From Heligmosomoides polygyrus polygyrus (lineage: Eukaryota; Nematoda; Chromadorea; Rhabditida; Heligmosomidae), in the NCBI GenBank assembly GCA_947396885.1, contig OX377202.1, forward strand, positions 16,554,001 through 16,618,000: DNA of 64,000 bases, read 5' to 3'. The position numbers and the translations under genes were made by a program. The stretch's first letter is position 1; each line of letters begins with the position of its first letter. The notes beneath the pieces are model-generated. The model saw only the letters and a program-made list of their open reading frames with translations. It made no database searches and was not told the origin of the DNA. Shown in pieces: positions 37,217 through 48,850 of this stretch.

Positions 37217-37505
37217 AGGCGCTTTTAGCGCAGTCGGAGGTGGTGCCGACTGTCGCGTGCACCCGATACCAGGTTCCTGGTTCGGACTTCCCGCCCAGGC
37301 CAACCATGCCTTCCATCCCTCCGGGGTCAGCGAATTAGTACCAGACATGTCTTGGCAGGATAAAGCGCTGACTTGTTCATCGGCTGGCCACCGCAAGTCA
37401 TTGTATGGCCAAATACGCATTCATGCCGCCTCCACGACATCTCGTAGAAGTAGAATGCGTGACGCATCCCGGAAGGGATTGAGTAACGCGGCCTTTTATC
37501 CTTTA
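37217..37505 (+). repeat. tRNA-derived SINE, well preserved
   Basis: The A box TAGCGCAGTCGG at 37226-37237 fits the Pol III consensus, and a B-box-like GGTTCGGACTTCCC follows about 50 bases later. The body contains GGCCAACCATGCCTTCCATC, CTGGCCACCGCAAGTCATTG and CTCGTAGAAGTAGAATGCGT, and the tail is TTTTATCCTTTA. Confidence 0.8.
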
Positions 37506-37738
37506 TTCTTATTAACTTTAGATTCCTCGATAGTGAGGTGGTACTTGAACGCTCTTTAGAACATGCTTTTTAGAGCAATGAGATTCTGTAGGTTGTAATT
37601 AGGAACACCTCGCTGACATATATGTATACAGAAATCTCGTTACCCTGTACTTTCACATGATTCTCAAACATCGTCAAAAGCTCCATTAGCAGCAATGTTG
37701 GAACCTTTCAAATAGTACCCGCATATGTTTAAGATACC

Positions 37739-39508
37739 CTGCATTTTTCGCAAGCCATAGTGTATTTTTAAGCTTCAAACCTTAAAAGAAGCACAAATCA
37801 ATCAAAACGGCCACTTGGTGAAGAAATTAGCAAGTATTCAAGCGAAATACAATCAATCGAGTGCAAAATCCAAAATTTCAGGATGAGTGCATGGGGAATT
37901 CCATATCGCTTATACTTACTTACTTACTTTGATACTTTGATGGTCCTTTTGTCGGCTGGAGGTCTTTTCAATGGGGACCACAACTCTTCCAGACCACTCG
38001 ATCTCTGGCTGCTTGCATCCAGTGAGGCAGACTCACGTGCATGATGAGTAGTTTGCATCGCTCTGACGATTGCCTTATTGTCGGACCAGGTTTCCGTCGC
38101 GTAGCACATCGCGGAGGCGTTGAATATCGAGGCCCTGAGGCCGGGATCCTTGACCTGATCGGTGACTTCGCGAATCGAACTGAAGGCTGCCCATGCTGTG
38201 CGTCTCCTGCGGGCGATTTCAGGAGCGAGGTCGTTACCCATGTTCAGCTCTCTTCCCAGTTAGACGTAGGAGTCGACCTGTTGTAGAGTGACTCCATTTA
38301 ACCTTACGAGTCCCGCGTCACACCACTGGTTGACCATAAACTGCGTTTTGGACATATTCATGTCCAATCCAATCTTCATACCTGCCACATTGAGCTCGTT
38401 CAGCATTTCCTCGACTTCTACCGTGCTGGTAGAGATGAGAACAATATCGTCGGCGAAGCGAAAGTTGCTGATCCGTTTACCGTCGACAAGGTAGCCTTTA
38501 TCGTCCCAGTTCAAGTCTTTCATTGCATCCTGGAGTGCCGCTGTGAATAGCTTGGGAGAAATCGTGTCTCCCTGCCGTACTCCTTTCCCGATAGGAATCT
38601 TAAGCTTTCGATCGAACAGCTGGATGGTAGTCGATGTGTTCGAGAAGCATTCGTCGAGAAATCGGATGTAGGGCGATGGTATACCAGATTGCACAAGCGC
38701 GTTCAGAATGGCGTTGATTTCCACAGGGTCGAACGCTTTCCGATAATCCACGAAGACAAGGACGAGTGGGAGGTGGTATTCGCGGCTCCTCTCGATGAGC
38801 TGTGAGACAGTCTGAATATGGTCCATGCAGGAGAAATCCTTGCGAAACCCTGCTTGCTCCACTGTCTGATACTCATCCAAGCAACACTCCATGCGGTTAA
38901 GCAGTATCTTGGTGAAGATCTTGTACACAACCGAGAGAAGACTGATGGGTCTATAGTTGTTGATATCCTCCTGCTGACCTTTTTTGAAGATTAAAACTGT
39001 TTTCGACTCCTTCCATGAGTCCGGAATCCTACCAAGTCGAAGGTAGTGGTTGAAGTGCTTGGCAAGAAGTGAGCAGACGGCACTGCCACCCGCACGAAGG
39101 AGATCAGCAGAAATGCCGTCCATCCTTCTGTTAGCATGAGCAACTTCTGATTCCAGAATGGGAGGTACTTCCTCAGCTGGTGGCATCAAGCATTTCGGGA
39201 CAGTGATGGAAGAACGGAACAGATCTGTGTAGAATTCCTGAACGATGGCCTCCATCGCTCTTCGAGACGTTTGCGTTGTTCCATCCTTATCCACAAAGGC
39301 TGACATTATTGCCTTCTGGTCGCAGAGATCTCGTTTGCAGCGCTTTATGCTTGAACCATTCTAACAGCTTCAATCTTCTATAATATCGCTTATAAGTCAG
39401 AAAATTTCTGATTTCATAAGCTCTTGTATGAACCGTCGACTTCCTCAGTAACTTTAATATGAGCAATATCTTTCAAACAGTGTATACATTTTTTGAGACA
39501 TCATGTAT
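37739..39508. mobile_element. Half of a palindromic element interrupted by the LINE
   Basis: TTTTTCGCAAGCCATAGTG (left) and TTTTTTGAGACATCATGTA (right) match, in order, the second half of the element at 30786-31701. The LINE at 37915-39382 splits it. The nesting order is therefore palindromic element first, LINE second. Confidence 0.6.
37915..39382 (-). pseudogene. RTE-like LINE, 5'-truncated, with reverse transcriptase
   Basis: The minus-strand frame 39306-38260 (348 residues) is a reverse transcriptase: KTVLIFKKG with NYRPISLLSVVYKIF, VFVDYRKAF, GVRQGDTISPKLF and the catalytic FADDIVLIS at about 38457-38440. A frameshift near 38260 joins to a C-terminal piece with LAPEIARRRRTAWAAFSSI that has an internal deletion. 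The 3' end is CATCAAAGTATCAAAG then repeated AAGT units. The flanks carry ATATCGCTTATA at 37903-37914 and 39383-39394 as a target-site duplication. The apurinic endonuclease is absent through 5' truncation. Confidence 0.88.
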
Positions 39509-39695
39509 TGATCAGTCTCTCATCGACACGCTGCTTAGAATTTTTGGTGAGAATCCATAACGAGCAAGTTAGGCGCTAGGGGCTTCCAAGGGTAGGGGTG
39601 GATCAGCCTGTAGTCATTACCATATTAGCTTTATTTGAGGATTCAAATCATAGTTCAAGTCATCTATGTAAGACGACGAATACAAGACGAAGAGA

Positions 39696-39966
39696 TCAGT
39701 TCCTGGTGGCGTGGTTCACACGAAGCGTGCGGCCGTTGAAGTCCGTCCCATCGGTTCCAGGCTGTTGACGTCATTCTCGGCGCCAACCTCGTCGGCGAGC
39801 TTGCAGAAGCCGAAGCCTTTCGTACGTCCGGTTTCGCGATCGGTAAAATTCGCACGCTGGTGATCTGACCAGCTCGACTGTGGACATTGCCGACATCATC
39901 TTCGGTGCACTGGTACGGCAGATTGCCGACGTAGACGGAGAATCCTCGATTCTGTTGCACTGACAT
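39696..39966 (-). pseudogene. Intronless RRM-domain pseudogene
   Basis: From ATG at 39966 the frame reads SVYVGNLPYQCTEDDV, an RNP2 motif. A second frame then gives DRETGRTKGFGFCKLAD, an RNP1 motif, and a third gives FNGRTLRVNHATRN-stop. At least two frameshifts separate these, and there are no introns. It looks like a retrocopy of a small glycine-rich or cold-inducible-type RNA-binding protein gene whose parent is elsewhere. Confidence 0.75.
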
Positions 39967-40064
39967 TCCGGTCGAGTTGTTGAAGTCGGTTTACGAAGAG
40001 ATTCTCAAACTTGGGTAATTAAACCATCAGGTATGCAAGCTGTTACAGCGATGTATAAAAACTC

Positions 40065-40198
40065 TAGCACCGAGCGGTTCTCGAACCCGCAGCTCCTGCT
40101 GACGGGAGGGGAGGGGGGAATGTGGTACGCGCGGTATACGGGTGAGTGCTGATGGATCAAACAGCGCCTGGGATGTAACGGCGTGCAGCATTCTCACC
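40065..40198. repeat. Partial tRNA-like foldback element, copy D
   Basis: CGGTTCTCGAACCCGCAGCT at the left and TGATGGATCAAACAGCGCCT at the right match arms of copies B and C. The right arm runs directly into the MITE at 40199. Confidence 0.5.
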
Positions 40199-40366
40199 GG
40201 GATCGGATTCATCGCCGACTTACATAACTTTAACAGAGAATTTACAGCGGGAAACTCAGATAACGGGGCTTATCGCTCACCATATCGCTTGATAACCCGC
40301 GCTATCAGGGATTTCTGCTGTAATTTTCTCTGTTAAATTGCTGTAAGTCGTTGATGAATCCGGCCC
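40199..40366. repeat. Palindromic MITE, ATTCATCAACGACTTACAGC type, copy 3
   Basis: The right end TGTAAGTCGTTGATGAATCC is canonical; the left end is diverged (GGATTCATCGCCGACTTACA). The inner stem pairs GATAACGGGGCTTATC with a mirror near 40290. Confidence 0.75.
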
Positions 40367-41059
40367 AGATAAGTAAGTGCACGGATGGATTATGATGTTT
40401 ACTGCTATGAAAAGGGCAAGAGCGGTGATAATCGCCATTATCCAGGATTTGCGGCAATGGGTACATTTCTCGTTGACAGGTGTATATAACCGACAATCCT
40501 TTGTTTTGAGTGCATTTTGCTTTCTGATGTCTAACCGCTTCCGCAAACTCTGTCACGATTGCTACCCTCTTGTTAGCAGCCTCTCTAACAACGCTAGCTC
40601 GTTTGCTTCAAAAATTTGGCTAAAAGTTCTGTTATTATTTGAAGGATGGAGGTTTTCCGTATAAAATTGCCGCTTTTGTACCGCTGAGAGAGTTTCCGTG
40701 TAAGGGTAAAGTTTTAGACCTTAAGCCAAGATTGTTACCCACGTTTTATTCGGCTGACATTTCGCCTAACTTCTGAGCCTGGAAAAGACAAACGAGTTTT
40801 AAAAAGTTGCTCACGCAAGAACTATTCAAGTCGCGGAAGTTCCAGAAGTCAATAGCAGAAGGCGCCGAAATAGGATTGACTATGAGGTATCCCAACCAAC
40901 CTTGTGAAAACAGCCGAAAGGCCGTCAAGTCACCCTCTGATGGGTGGGTGAAGCTCTATTCAGCCAGGATAAACTATGAACAACGTAGGATGCCTTACCT
41001 GCCTCCTTTATTCCTCAACGTGATAGTGTCCTTAAGTGACTTGGAGAGAGGTCGCAAAC

Positions 41060-41280
41060 TGTTACAACAACATATTTTTGCAAAGCTCTCGCGCCAGGCG
41101 GGACTAGAACCCGCATGCCGCTGCTGAGCGGCGGGAATGCTTTCCGCCACTGCACCACTGGCGCTGTTTGATCGAACGCAACATCCACAGCTCGTAGCGC
41201 CCAGTCATCAGGAAGTACGTGTTCGAGACCCGCCTGGCGCTAGGGTTTCCATCGCAACAAAGCATTGTTGTAACAGTGTT
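41060..41280. repeat. Foldback element with tRNA-like arms, copy C (short)
   Basis: The left CTCGCGCCAGGCGGGACTAG and right GAGACCCGCCTGGCGCTAGG are inverted. The outer ends CTGTTACAACAACATAT and TTGTTGTAACAGTG also match inversely. The middle of copy B is deleted here. Confidence 0.7.
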
Positions 41281-42390
41281 CAAATTTGTTTCGAATTACG
41301 GCTCAAATTTCTCCTTTAAAACTCATTCTTTAGTGACGGTTAGAGCGGGTGTAGTGGAGATTATACGCTTAGTGAGAATATTTTTTTTGCGATAGAAATT
41401 CTTGCACCATGCGAGACTGAAATCCCCATTGCTGTCCTGGTTAGAACACTTCAGCCTTCATATCACAGTTGTGACTTTATCTGAGCAGCAGAAGTTTGTA
41501 CTTGACAGAAATTGGACTGTTCCTTATAGCAAAGAAAGTGAAACCCATTGAGACAGAGAATAACAGCTACACGCTGCGTATATCTAAAGAAAGGTTATTG
41601 AGGAGATACAGATATTTCAGAGTTTGGAGTGCGACTAGCACTTCTGGTTGTTGGGGAGAGGATGGGGATCAGTCTGTCTATGTTCGGATTTCCCAACCTA
41701 TTATATTCTGCCTGACCGACATTTTTCCTCTGTCTTAAGGTGATAACTAGAATTACACTCTGTTCTACATATAAGTATCCTCACCTGTTTTCAAGTTCTC
41801 GGTTAAGCTTTCAAAGCGCTAGTTTTTCAAAGTGGGATTGAGCTAGGGAAAGGTGGGGGGGGGGGTGTAATATGCGAAACAAAGATGTTAGAAATGGAGG
41901 ACGAAAACTGCACTAATCCGAAGAAAAGTGACCGCGAGATGGGACCCATGAGAAGGTTGCGATGTGAAAACGCTCCCTAATCAAGTCAGGGATAGAGTTC
42001 GAGGTCTAGCAGGTGATCGTTAGGAGCCCCATAGAGGAACGTTATCATTAAGGCTGTAGCCAACGAAATCGTGTAGAAGGCGCCTGTGATAGAGTGTGAA
42101 GGCAACGACCAACTCTGACGTTGTCACCCTAAAATCTACGAGGTATTGCCGATGTTCAAAGGTTGACCCGGTGCAATAGGATCTTCATTGCGCATTCTCA
42201 TGTCCTTGACGTCTTTTTGAAATGATGATAGTTTGATGGACAGTTAATCATGACATAAATGATAATTGACTATTTGTTTATTTGAAGAAAAATTAAGAGC
42301 AGCAGAAAAAAATGTCTTAAGGATTGCTGAGGCAGTATCCTTTTGTTGTTGCTGCATTGATTGTAGTCAAAGCCAAGACGGTAATCGTTT

Positions 42391-42712
42391 AAGGCCCCCG
42401 CAGACTTCTGCGGCGAGCGGCTTGACTCTTCATCAGTGGGAGCGGTGACGGCGAGGTACTGTACTGTTTCTAGTCGGGACCGACTGGTGCTTAACAATAA
42501 CGCGCCCCGATGACGATCGCGCGCCCGCACCGACCGTCTCCGCTCTGGATCCCGCCGCGAAAGGGCAGAGCGCAGAGCGCAGACAGACAGACGCTGGAGC
42601 GGCGCCGCCGGTGCCGCCGGTGCCGCCGGCCGGCCAGCGGCGAGCTCTGCGTCTCTGCCCTATGGTTAAGCATAGGGCAGCGGCGACGCTGCAAAAGTCT
42701 GCGGGGGCCTTT
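42391..42712. repeat. GC-rich MITE, AAGGCCCCCGCAGACTTCTG ends
   Basis: The left AAGGCCCCCGCAGACTTCTG mirrors the right CAAAAGTCTGCGGGGGCCTT. The interior has a CCGCCGGTGCCG triplet run and the palindromic CCCTATGGTTAAGCATAGGG, which is also present in the relative at 62889-63008. Confidence 0.8.
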
Positions 42713-42716
42713 ATTC

Positions 42717-42751
42717 GGCTAACGCTTCGGCTATTCGCCTTCGTCAGAGCC
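42717..42751 (-). ncRNA. Degenerate hammerhead-like motif
   Basis: Minus strand: stem I strand GGCT, CTGACGA, a short stem GGC/GCC around GAATA, then GAAG in place of GAAA, GTT and AGCC. The GGCT/AGCC pairing is intact while the GAAA box is mutated. Confidence 0.4.
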
Positions 42752-43549
42752 TGGAAAAATCAAAAGCCAGAGTGATCCAACCGGTCACAATGCCTTTTCA
42801 GGCTACAATACAAAAGGCGGCCAATCAGTACCAAGTGTAGTAGAACACGTAGACGCAGGAAATGCTCACCTAATGAGATGGAAACGACCTGATGGCAGGC
42901 CACCTCTTCGCGCAACGTGCAGTGGGTAGTCTGATAGACCGGCGAGAGGCCCTCCTGACTTGAAGACGTTGCGATCAAAGTCTGCAGAGGTCAAGGAAAG
43001 CTGAGAGCTCATTAGTGATGGCAAGGCGCTCATCCTTTCGATTCAGTTTATGAACAGACTCACGGACAGTCGAATCTTGTCAATATTACGAGGCGTGGCA
43101 GTATCCTTTCTTGTCTCATTCCTTAGAGCTCGAAATTCTAGTACAGGAGATGATAGGGTTCAGATCAATCCGAATTTCTGCACCGCTACTACAAGCCCTC
43201 TGATCCCCCTAGTTCTCTATGAACTGTAATCACACCAAATCATGTCGATCAGTGGGTTCCCGTGTTGGACGGGTCATCACTCCCTCCGTGGCGAGGGCGA
43301 CGGCTTCACCACGAAGCGGGGGTGTCACGGCGCTATTTGGCTCCGCAGGCACTCCCGCGTCTTTGTCCGCGCTGCTTGCAGGCAGGTCGTCCCCTCCCCA
43401 GTTTGATTGCGAATTTGTCACCGCTACCTATTCAACGTGGCAGAGCAAACCGATAAAGGTGCACAGTGAAAACGGAAAGTGCACACCGCAAATGTTCGAG
43501 AAATTACACTTTAGAATTCCGAGGTGGTCGAAAAGTACACAAACTGCCA

Positions 43550-43557
43550 TATATAAG
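43550..43557 (+). promoter_or_regulatory. TATA box of sushi gene 1
   Basis: TATATAAG, 131 bases before the start codon. The same box sits 196 and 181 bases before the starts of genes 2 and 3, which supports its function. The start codon follows a TTTTTCAG acceptor, so the interval would be an outron removed by trans-splicing. Confidence 0.7.
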
Positions 43558-43680
43558 GACCCCTTCAAATGAGCAAGCTAATTGGCTCCGCAATTTTATC
43601 CGGTCGACTCCTGCCGTTCGTGTTCTTGCTTCGTATTGGAATCTACTGCAGCGGGAAACATAATCACTTTTTCAGAAAAC

Positions 43681-46600
43681 ATGCTGCGAATCGTAACGCT
43701 CGCCATTCTAATCGTAACAGCTCATGTAAGTTTAAACAGCTGAATGCTAAAATACTTGGAAGAAATGCAATTGAAATTATCTGGAGCGTTCCCTCCTGAT
43801 CGCTTTAATGCACATTGTCATATAGGCGATTATTTCACTTCGCTGCAGTCGCTCATCTATTCAGTATAAAATTTAATATAACCGACATTGGAGGCGCTGG
43901 GCGCAGTCACCCTATTCAATGGAATATGCCCAAAAAAGTGTTGCTGGTGTTGGCTGAAATCAAAACGCGCCATCTGGTCGAAAGCAGGCGAAACCTCACT
44001 GATATCGACTATGGCCAACTTCGTACTTCACCAGATCGGCGTTGTTACCTCAGTCCTTTGTGACATAACCTGCGATGTACATACGTTTCGAGAAAGCCAT
44101 GCGCGGAACAATCGGTTTGAAGCGCCGGTTCTTGCGTGAATCACGAGCTCCTCGGAATTCGTATTGCAAAGAGAATGCTTAGACCTTCCATTGTTCATTA
44201 GGACATCTGGTATTCACTACGAACCACAGAGGTTCGTGGTTTGCCTTCCCCGTAGGCACCAGTACGCACATTATCTCTCCCATGACGAAGAACTAACGCC
44301 AGGAGGTGGCTTGCCCGTCGTTTGGACACCGCAAGTCATTACCAAATACGGGATCAAATTAACCCACGACATTCCGCAGAAGTAAAATGCGCGGCGCGTT
44401 CTTCAAGGAGATTGGTTAAAGATTCACAGACTAATCAAGCTCAAACCTAAAGTCTAAAAGTCTACAGGCTAAATCGATGCTGTTTTCAAGAACATTTTGT
44501 TCTGAATTTTGCTGTAAGTTTTGCATAATGTTATACGACTAAAAGGCAATGATTTGCTCCACCGCAAAGTTTTTTTCCCATTTTCCCATTCCGATTTTTG
44601 TCCATTTTAGGTGATTAAAGAGAAAAATTCAGAAATTAAAGTAAAAAAAACGAAAAATAGCCTTTGCCGGCACCTCCATCCTTCTGCGTGCGCTTGAGTT
44701 TTTTTTTTGCAAAACATTATATATATATATATATTCGAAAGAGGATTAGTTGCTTTACAAGAACGCTTTTCGTTTATTTTGATTTTTCCTAGCTTCCAAG
44801 AAATTAATTCGGAGTGTTTAAAAGACATACGTGATTTTTACCAACAGCGTCTTCACTTTTCTTAAATAATTTTTGAATTTTTTTAAAGCCTATAACACAT
44901 CTCTAAAAATCAACCTAAAAATAGGAGCTGATGGTAAAAATAATTTGTGTCTTTTGGACAATCCAGTAAAATTTAACAATAATCAGAATGAAAGAAGACA
45001 TCAAATGAACATTCTTGTAGAACAAATCATCTTCTTTCGAATGGTTATAACATTTTGCAAAAAAAAAACAACACTCAAACATAGGTAGAAAATAGGACTG
45101 TCGGCAGAGGTAGTTTTCTTTTTTTGGCCATTGACAAAACCCTTGAATGATAAAAAAAGTCGAAATGGGGAAAACGGAAAAACACTTTCTGATAGAGCAA
45201 ATCGTCTGCTTTGGAATATTTAACATTATGCAAAAAACTTTCGGAGAAGTTCAAAATTCGTTCAGAAAGAAAATTAATACTACTTCTCCTACAATCGTGA
45301 AAGGCTCAATGAAGGTTAGTAGGTCATTGTTGGAGCGGTATATGCACCCCACTTCTACTGGGTTCGACCGAGGTCAAGTGAACGTTATTTGGCCTATTCA
45401 CTGAGCAGCAGTGCCCAGCAAATGGATGAGACAGCGCTTTTCCTTTCCCGTGGATGTTTGTTGCCGACTCGTTGACAGTGAGAGGATAGAAGGCATGCTT
45501 AGTCGGAGCGAGGCTGAGGTCTTAGCATTACATACTTTTGCACGTTGTCCCACAGAAAAGGTAGCGCTACCTTATTGAAAGTTTGAAGATGCGACGACAT
45601 CACTTTCTCTGAGAGAATAATGAGAGTAATAGACTCTCCAAACAGCATATCATTGTTTACTAAATTTATAGGCTTATTATGATATGAAGACAAAGCAGGA
45701 ATTTCATTGATAAACTGTCGTTGTGAAGAAATGTTCTTACAACAAGTTCGGCTCTTTTGACAGCGCACCTTAGATGGATCAGTCGAGTTCTAAGAGTATG
45801 TTCCTAAGTTTTTTAGGCCAACTGTCCTGTCATCACACTTGATAAAGGCACAATAACGTACGACAAGGCTGCTGTCAATGGTATGTATCCGGAAGGAACT
45901 TTCGCTCATGGTCTGTGCCAGCAAGGCTTCAGCCTTTTCGGGCAATCGGGCACGAATTGCGGGAAAGACGGCAAATGGGATGGAGAACTTGGTAAGAAAT
46001 GGCGCACATATCTTTCCAATTTTCTTCAACGACCCCGTCATTAGTGTACTAAGAAAATCTCGTTCAGAGAAGTATTAGGTTGGAAAAAAAGTCTTTTCAT
46101 TTTTTTCAAAGATTTATTACTTCACAACTACAAAGTCAAATCAACTGAGATAAACTCCATTTTGTTCCACTACACTTCTCCAAAGACTGGGTAATTTTCC
46201 AATTCTTCTCGCTTAGAAGACTGCAGTTCTGGAGTCGAACCATTGTTGAATCCAATTTTTGAGGTCTTCGTCCGTTTCAAAATATTTCTCTCTAATTTCT
46301 CGCTTGAGAGCATGGAAGAAATGGCAATCGGTAAGGGCGAGGTCAGGGCTATACGGTGCATGTGGCACTACCTCCCAGCCCAGCTTCTTTATTGTTTCTC
46401 TTGTGAGTCTTGCAACATGTGGTTTTGCATCGTCATGCAGGATCATCACCTTTGATCTCTCCGGCCTGTTTTCTTGGAGAGTTGCGGCGACTTTGTGGAG
46501 TTGACCACAGTATGTGGCAGCAGTAAGTGTCTCTCCACTTCTGGGAGTTTTCCAGCAAATCAATTCTCTGACATCCCACAAAACACTCAAGAGAATCTTC

Positions 46601-48560
46601 CTTTCGTGAACATTGGCTTGAGATCAAGCTTAGGGGTCTCTCCCTTTTGTACCCATTGCCTTTTTCTCCGGAAGTTGGCATACAGAACCCAGGGCTCATC
46701 GCCTGTCACAATCCGCGGAAGAAACGATCTTCTTTCTTATCTGGACAGAAGAGAAGCAGCGATGGAGAGCCGTCGACCTTTCTGAGTGTCTGACAGGGCA
46801 TGTGGAATCCAAGCTCCAAATTTCCATGCAAAGCCGAGGTTCTTCAGATGGATTCCCACTATCCTATGAGACCTTCGAGCTTCTCTGCCAGTTAGCGTGT
46901 CGTCTGCCAACTATCGGTACGAAGAAGATGGTGTACTTCACTGTCGTTCAATCCAGTTGGCCTTCCTGACCATGCTTTGCCCTCAGTGAATAATCTCCCT
47001 TTAAAGACTTTCCGAACCACTCAGAACAGGCGCGATGAGTAGTAGATCCCAAGTCATATATATGGTTAATTTGGTCGGCTGCCTGACATGTTGTAGATCC
47101 TTCAATGAATTCATGAAGAATGCCGTGCTGAAAATGGCCATGAGGTGGATCTGGCATTGAGTCTGGAAGATTGGAGAGATAACGAAGTTCAAGAAGGGTC
47201 TTGACCTAGGTCTGAGTGCAAACGGTAGGCAAGTGTGATAGGATTACGAAATCAGCTATCAATATTGACTAGTGCGTTTGCAAGGAGAACGGTAGAAAAC
47301 TTTTCGAAGTGTGAAGAGACTTTTTTTCCAACCTAATAGAATGACAGTGGCAATACCTCATACACTGAAGTATGGAGAGTCAAGAATTGTTTTGAAGCTA
47401 TACGACCAAGATTTCAATGTACTTTATCCGGCCGACGTTTCGGCAGAACGGACCTCAACTGCTGTAACTTGAGATAATCCTGCGTCGACTGTCTTTTACA
47501 ACTTTGCTTGGGGCTTTCAAACTCCGAAGGAGGCAGTTTTTTGAAATGTCAGCCTGATAAAGAAGTGAATAGAAGAACTCCTGACCATTTTACAACATGT
47601 GTACAAGATCTAGCGACGGTCGAATATAGAAATTTTGGATCTATACTACCTGAGGTGGGGGAGAGGAAGGTGGATAGAGGGGTGGTGTTAGGTTAGCATT
47701 AATGAAGCAATGTCTATATGTTGTTCTGTTTTAAGTCAGATGGTTATTCGATACTGTGTCTAATATTTTTATTACCACTGGTTTTTGGTAGTGTTGTTCA
47801 CTTCGCTGAAAATAAAGTTGTTATGCGATACCCTTTCTCCCTCTGGGACAGGAGTCGAACATCTTTTTGTCTTCCTATGTCGTTGATTACCTTCATTGAC
47901 AGAAGAAGTGTCTCACTGGTTGATATTAAAAAGAAGCCTCGTTAAAGTATTTCCACTTTCAGGCAAATGCGACGTGAGCCCTCCGATACAGGGTAAGGAA
48001 CTTTTTCCCTAGCACGATTTTGGCGCCACTGTTTTTTGTACTATTTTATTTAAAAAATTACCACACTTATTTTTTAGCGTTCACCGAATGCTCGCCGACA
48101 TATGTTCAAAACGGAGTGGTCACCTTCGACCGAAACTCTGATCAGGTTAGGTTTTGTCGGTTGGGATTGTTTTTAGACAAAAAAGTGTTCACTGTTCGGT
48201 ATATTGTCTATTTCAAGGCAGTCTTTGACATTTGTCACTTACAACGTATTATTGTTAGTCTCTAATGACGCTGTTTATTTTTAATTAATGAAATTGAAAA
48301 TTGGATTTTATTGTGTTTCAGCTATTTATAGTAATTCAATTAATACAGATCGGCTCATATATGAGCGGTAATAAACTTCTTAACTGCCACTAATTCACCA
48401 GCTGCAGTTTAAGATGGTAATTTTCGATTTTCAGTTCTACAAACCAGAAGGAACGAAGGCAACGCTTACTTGCAATTCGGGATACAGACCAAGCGGCAAC
48501 ACTGCAGCTACGTGCGGCAAAGGAGAGTGGACTCCGGTTCTTGATCACTGCGTTGTTTAA
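43681..48560 (+). CDS. Secreted two-domain CCP/sushi protein (cluster gene 1)
   Basis: Exons: 43681-43725, 45817-45991, 47963-47992, 48078-48145, 48435-48560; all GT..AG, phases 0-1-1-0, 147 residues. Exon 1 is a hydrophobic signal peptide, MLRIVTLAILIVTAH. Domain 1 begins ANCPVITLDKGTITYD and has four Cys, the last in exon 3 (GKCDVSPP). Domain 2 begins FTECSPTYVQNGVVTFD and ends EWTPVLDHCVV-stop, also with four Cys and the conserved Trp. These are the CCP marks: C..NGxxxY, GTxxxLxCxxGY, CxxGxW, C. An insert with YPEGT after the first strand recalls the atypical CCP domains of strongylid immunomodulators. Role: extracellular binding, ligand unknown. Intron 2 carries a mariner. Confidence 0.85.
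44310..44410 (+). repeat. SINE 3' fragment in sushi gene 1 intron 1
   Basis: GACACCGCAAGTCATTACCA and TCCGCAGAAGTAAAATGCGC match the 3' third of the SINE family. Confidence 0.5.
46075..47337 (-). mobile_element. Near full-length mariner in sushi gene 1 intron 2
   Basis: The terminal repeats TTAGGTTGGAAAAAAAGTC and GACTTTTTTTCCAACCTAA are inverted and bordered by TA. The minus-strand transposase pieces run N to C from 47157: a helix-turn-helix start with FIEGSTTCQAADQINHIYDL, a GDEPWVLY block near 46720-46680, and HDDAKPHVA with HAPYSPDLALTDCHFF at 46590-46213. The three catalytic Asp contexts remain, but at least one stop and frameshifts interrupt the frame, so it is an inactive copy of about 1.26 kb. 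Confidence 0.88.
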
Positions 48561-48587
48561 TGATTTCGATCTCGAAGGAGAGCGTAC

Positions 48588-48593
48588 AATAAA
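48588..48593 (+). terminator. Polyadenylation signal of sushi gene 1
   Basis: AATAAA 28 bases after the stop codon. Confidence 0.65.
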
Positions 48594-48850
48594 AATGAAC
48601 GAGAACTATAAATGTCTATTGTGACTTACAAGCACAGAAATAGTATCCGTTACGTTTCTACATATTCCTATCATGGTATTAGCAAATAATAAGAATAGAA
48701 GAGAAGGAGAATCAGAGAGCTTGTACGATGCTAGAAAGGAATTATCAACCGTACTCACAAAGAAAGGTTCCGAACTTAAGGTGAGCTTTTGCGATGCTAT
48801 TTTTACAGGATGTAATGTTAGCGGAGTCCAGAATTACGGTTATTTTTTTC

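Larger units (their letters stand above)
41290..43540. other. Intergenic region before the sushi cluster
   Basis: It contains the GC-rich MITE at 42391-42712 and a hammerhead-like scrap at 42717-42751. The GC-rich stretch 43220-43440 has short readings on both strands without a recognisable family. No gene supported. Confidence 0.5.

Noticed and set aside
43219..43456. GC-rich open frames just upstream of sushi gene 1
   Set aside because: Readings on both strands are similar in length, with no motif and no acceptor or donor in phase with the sushi exons.
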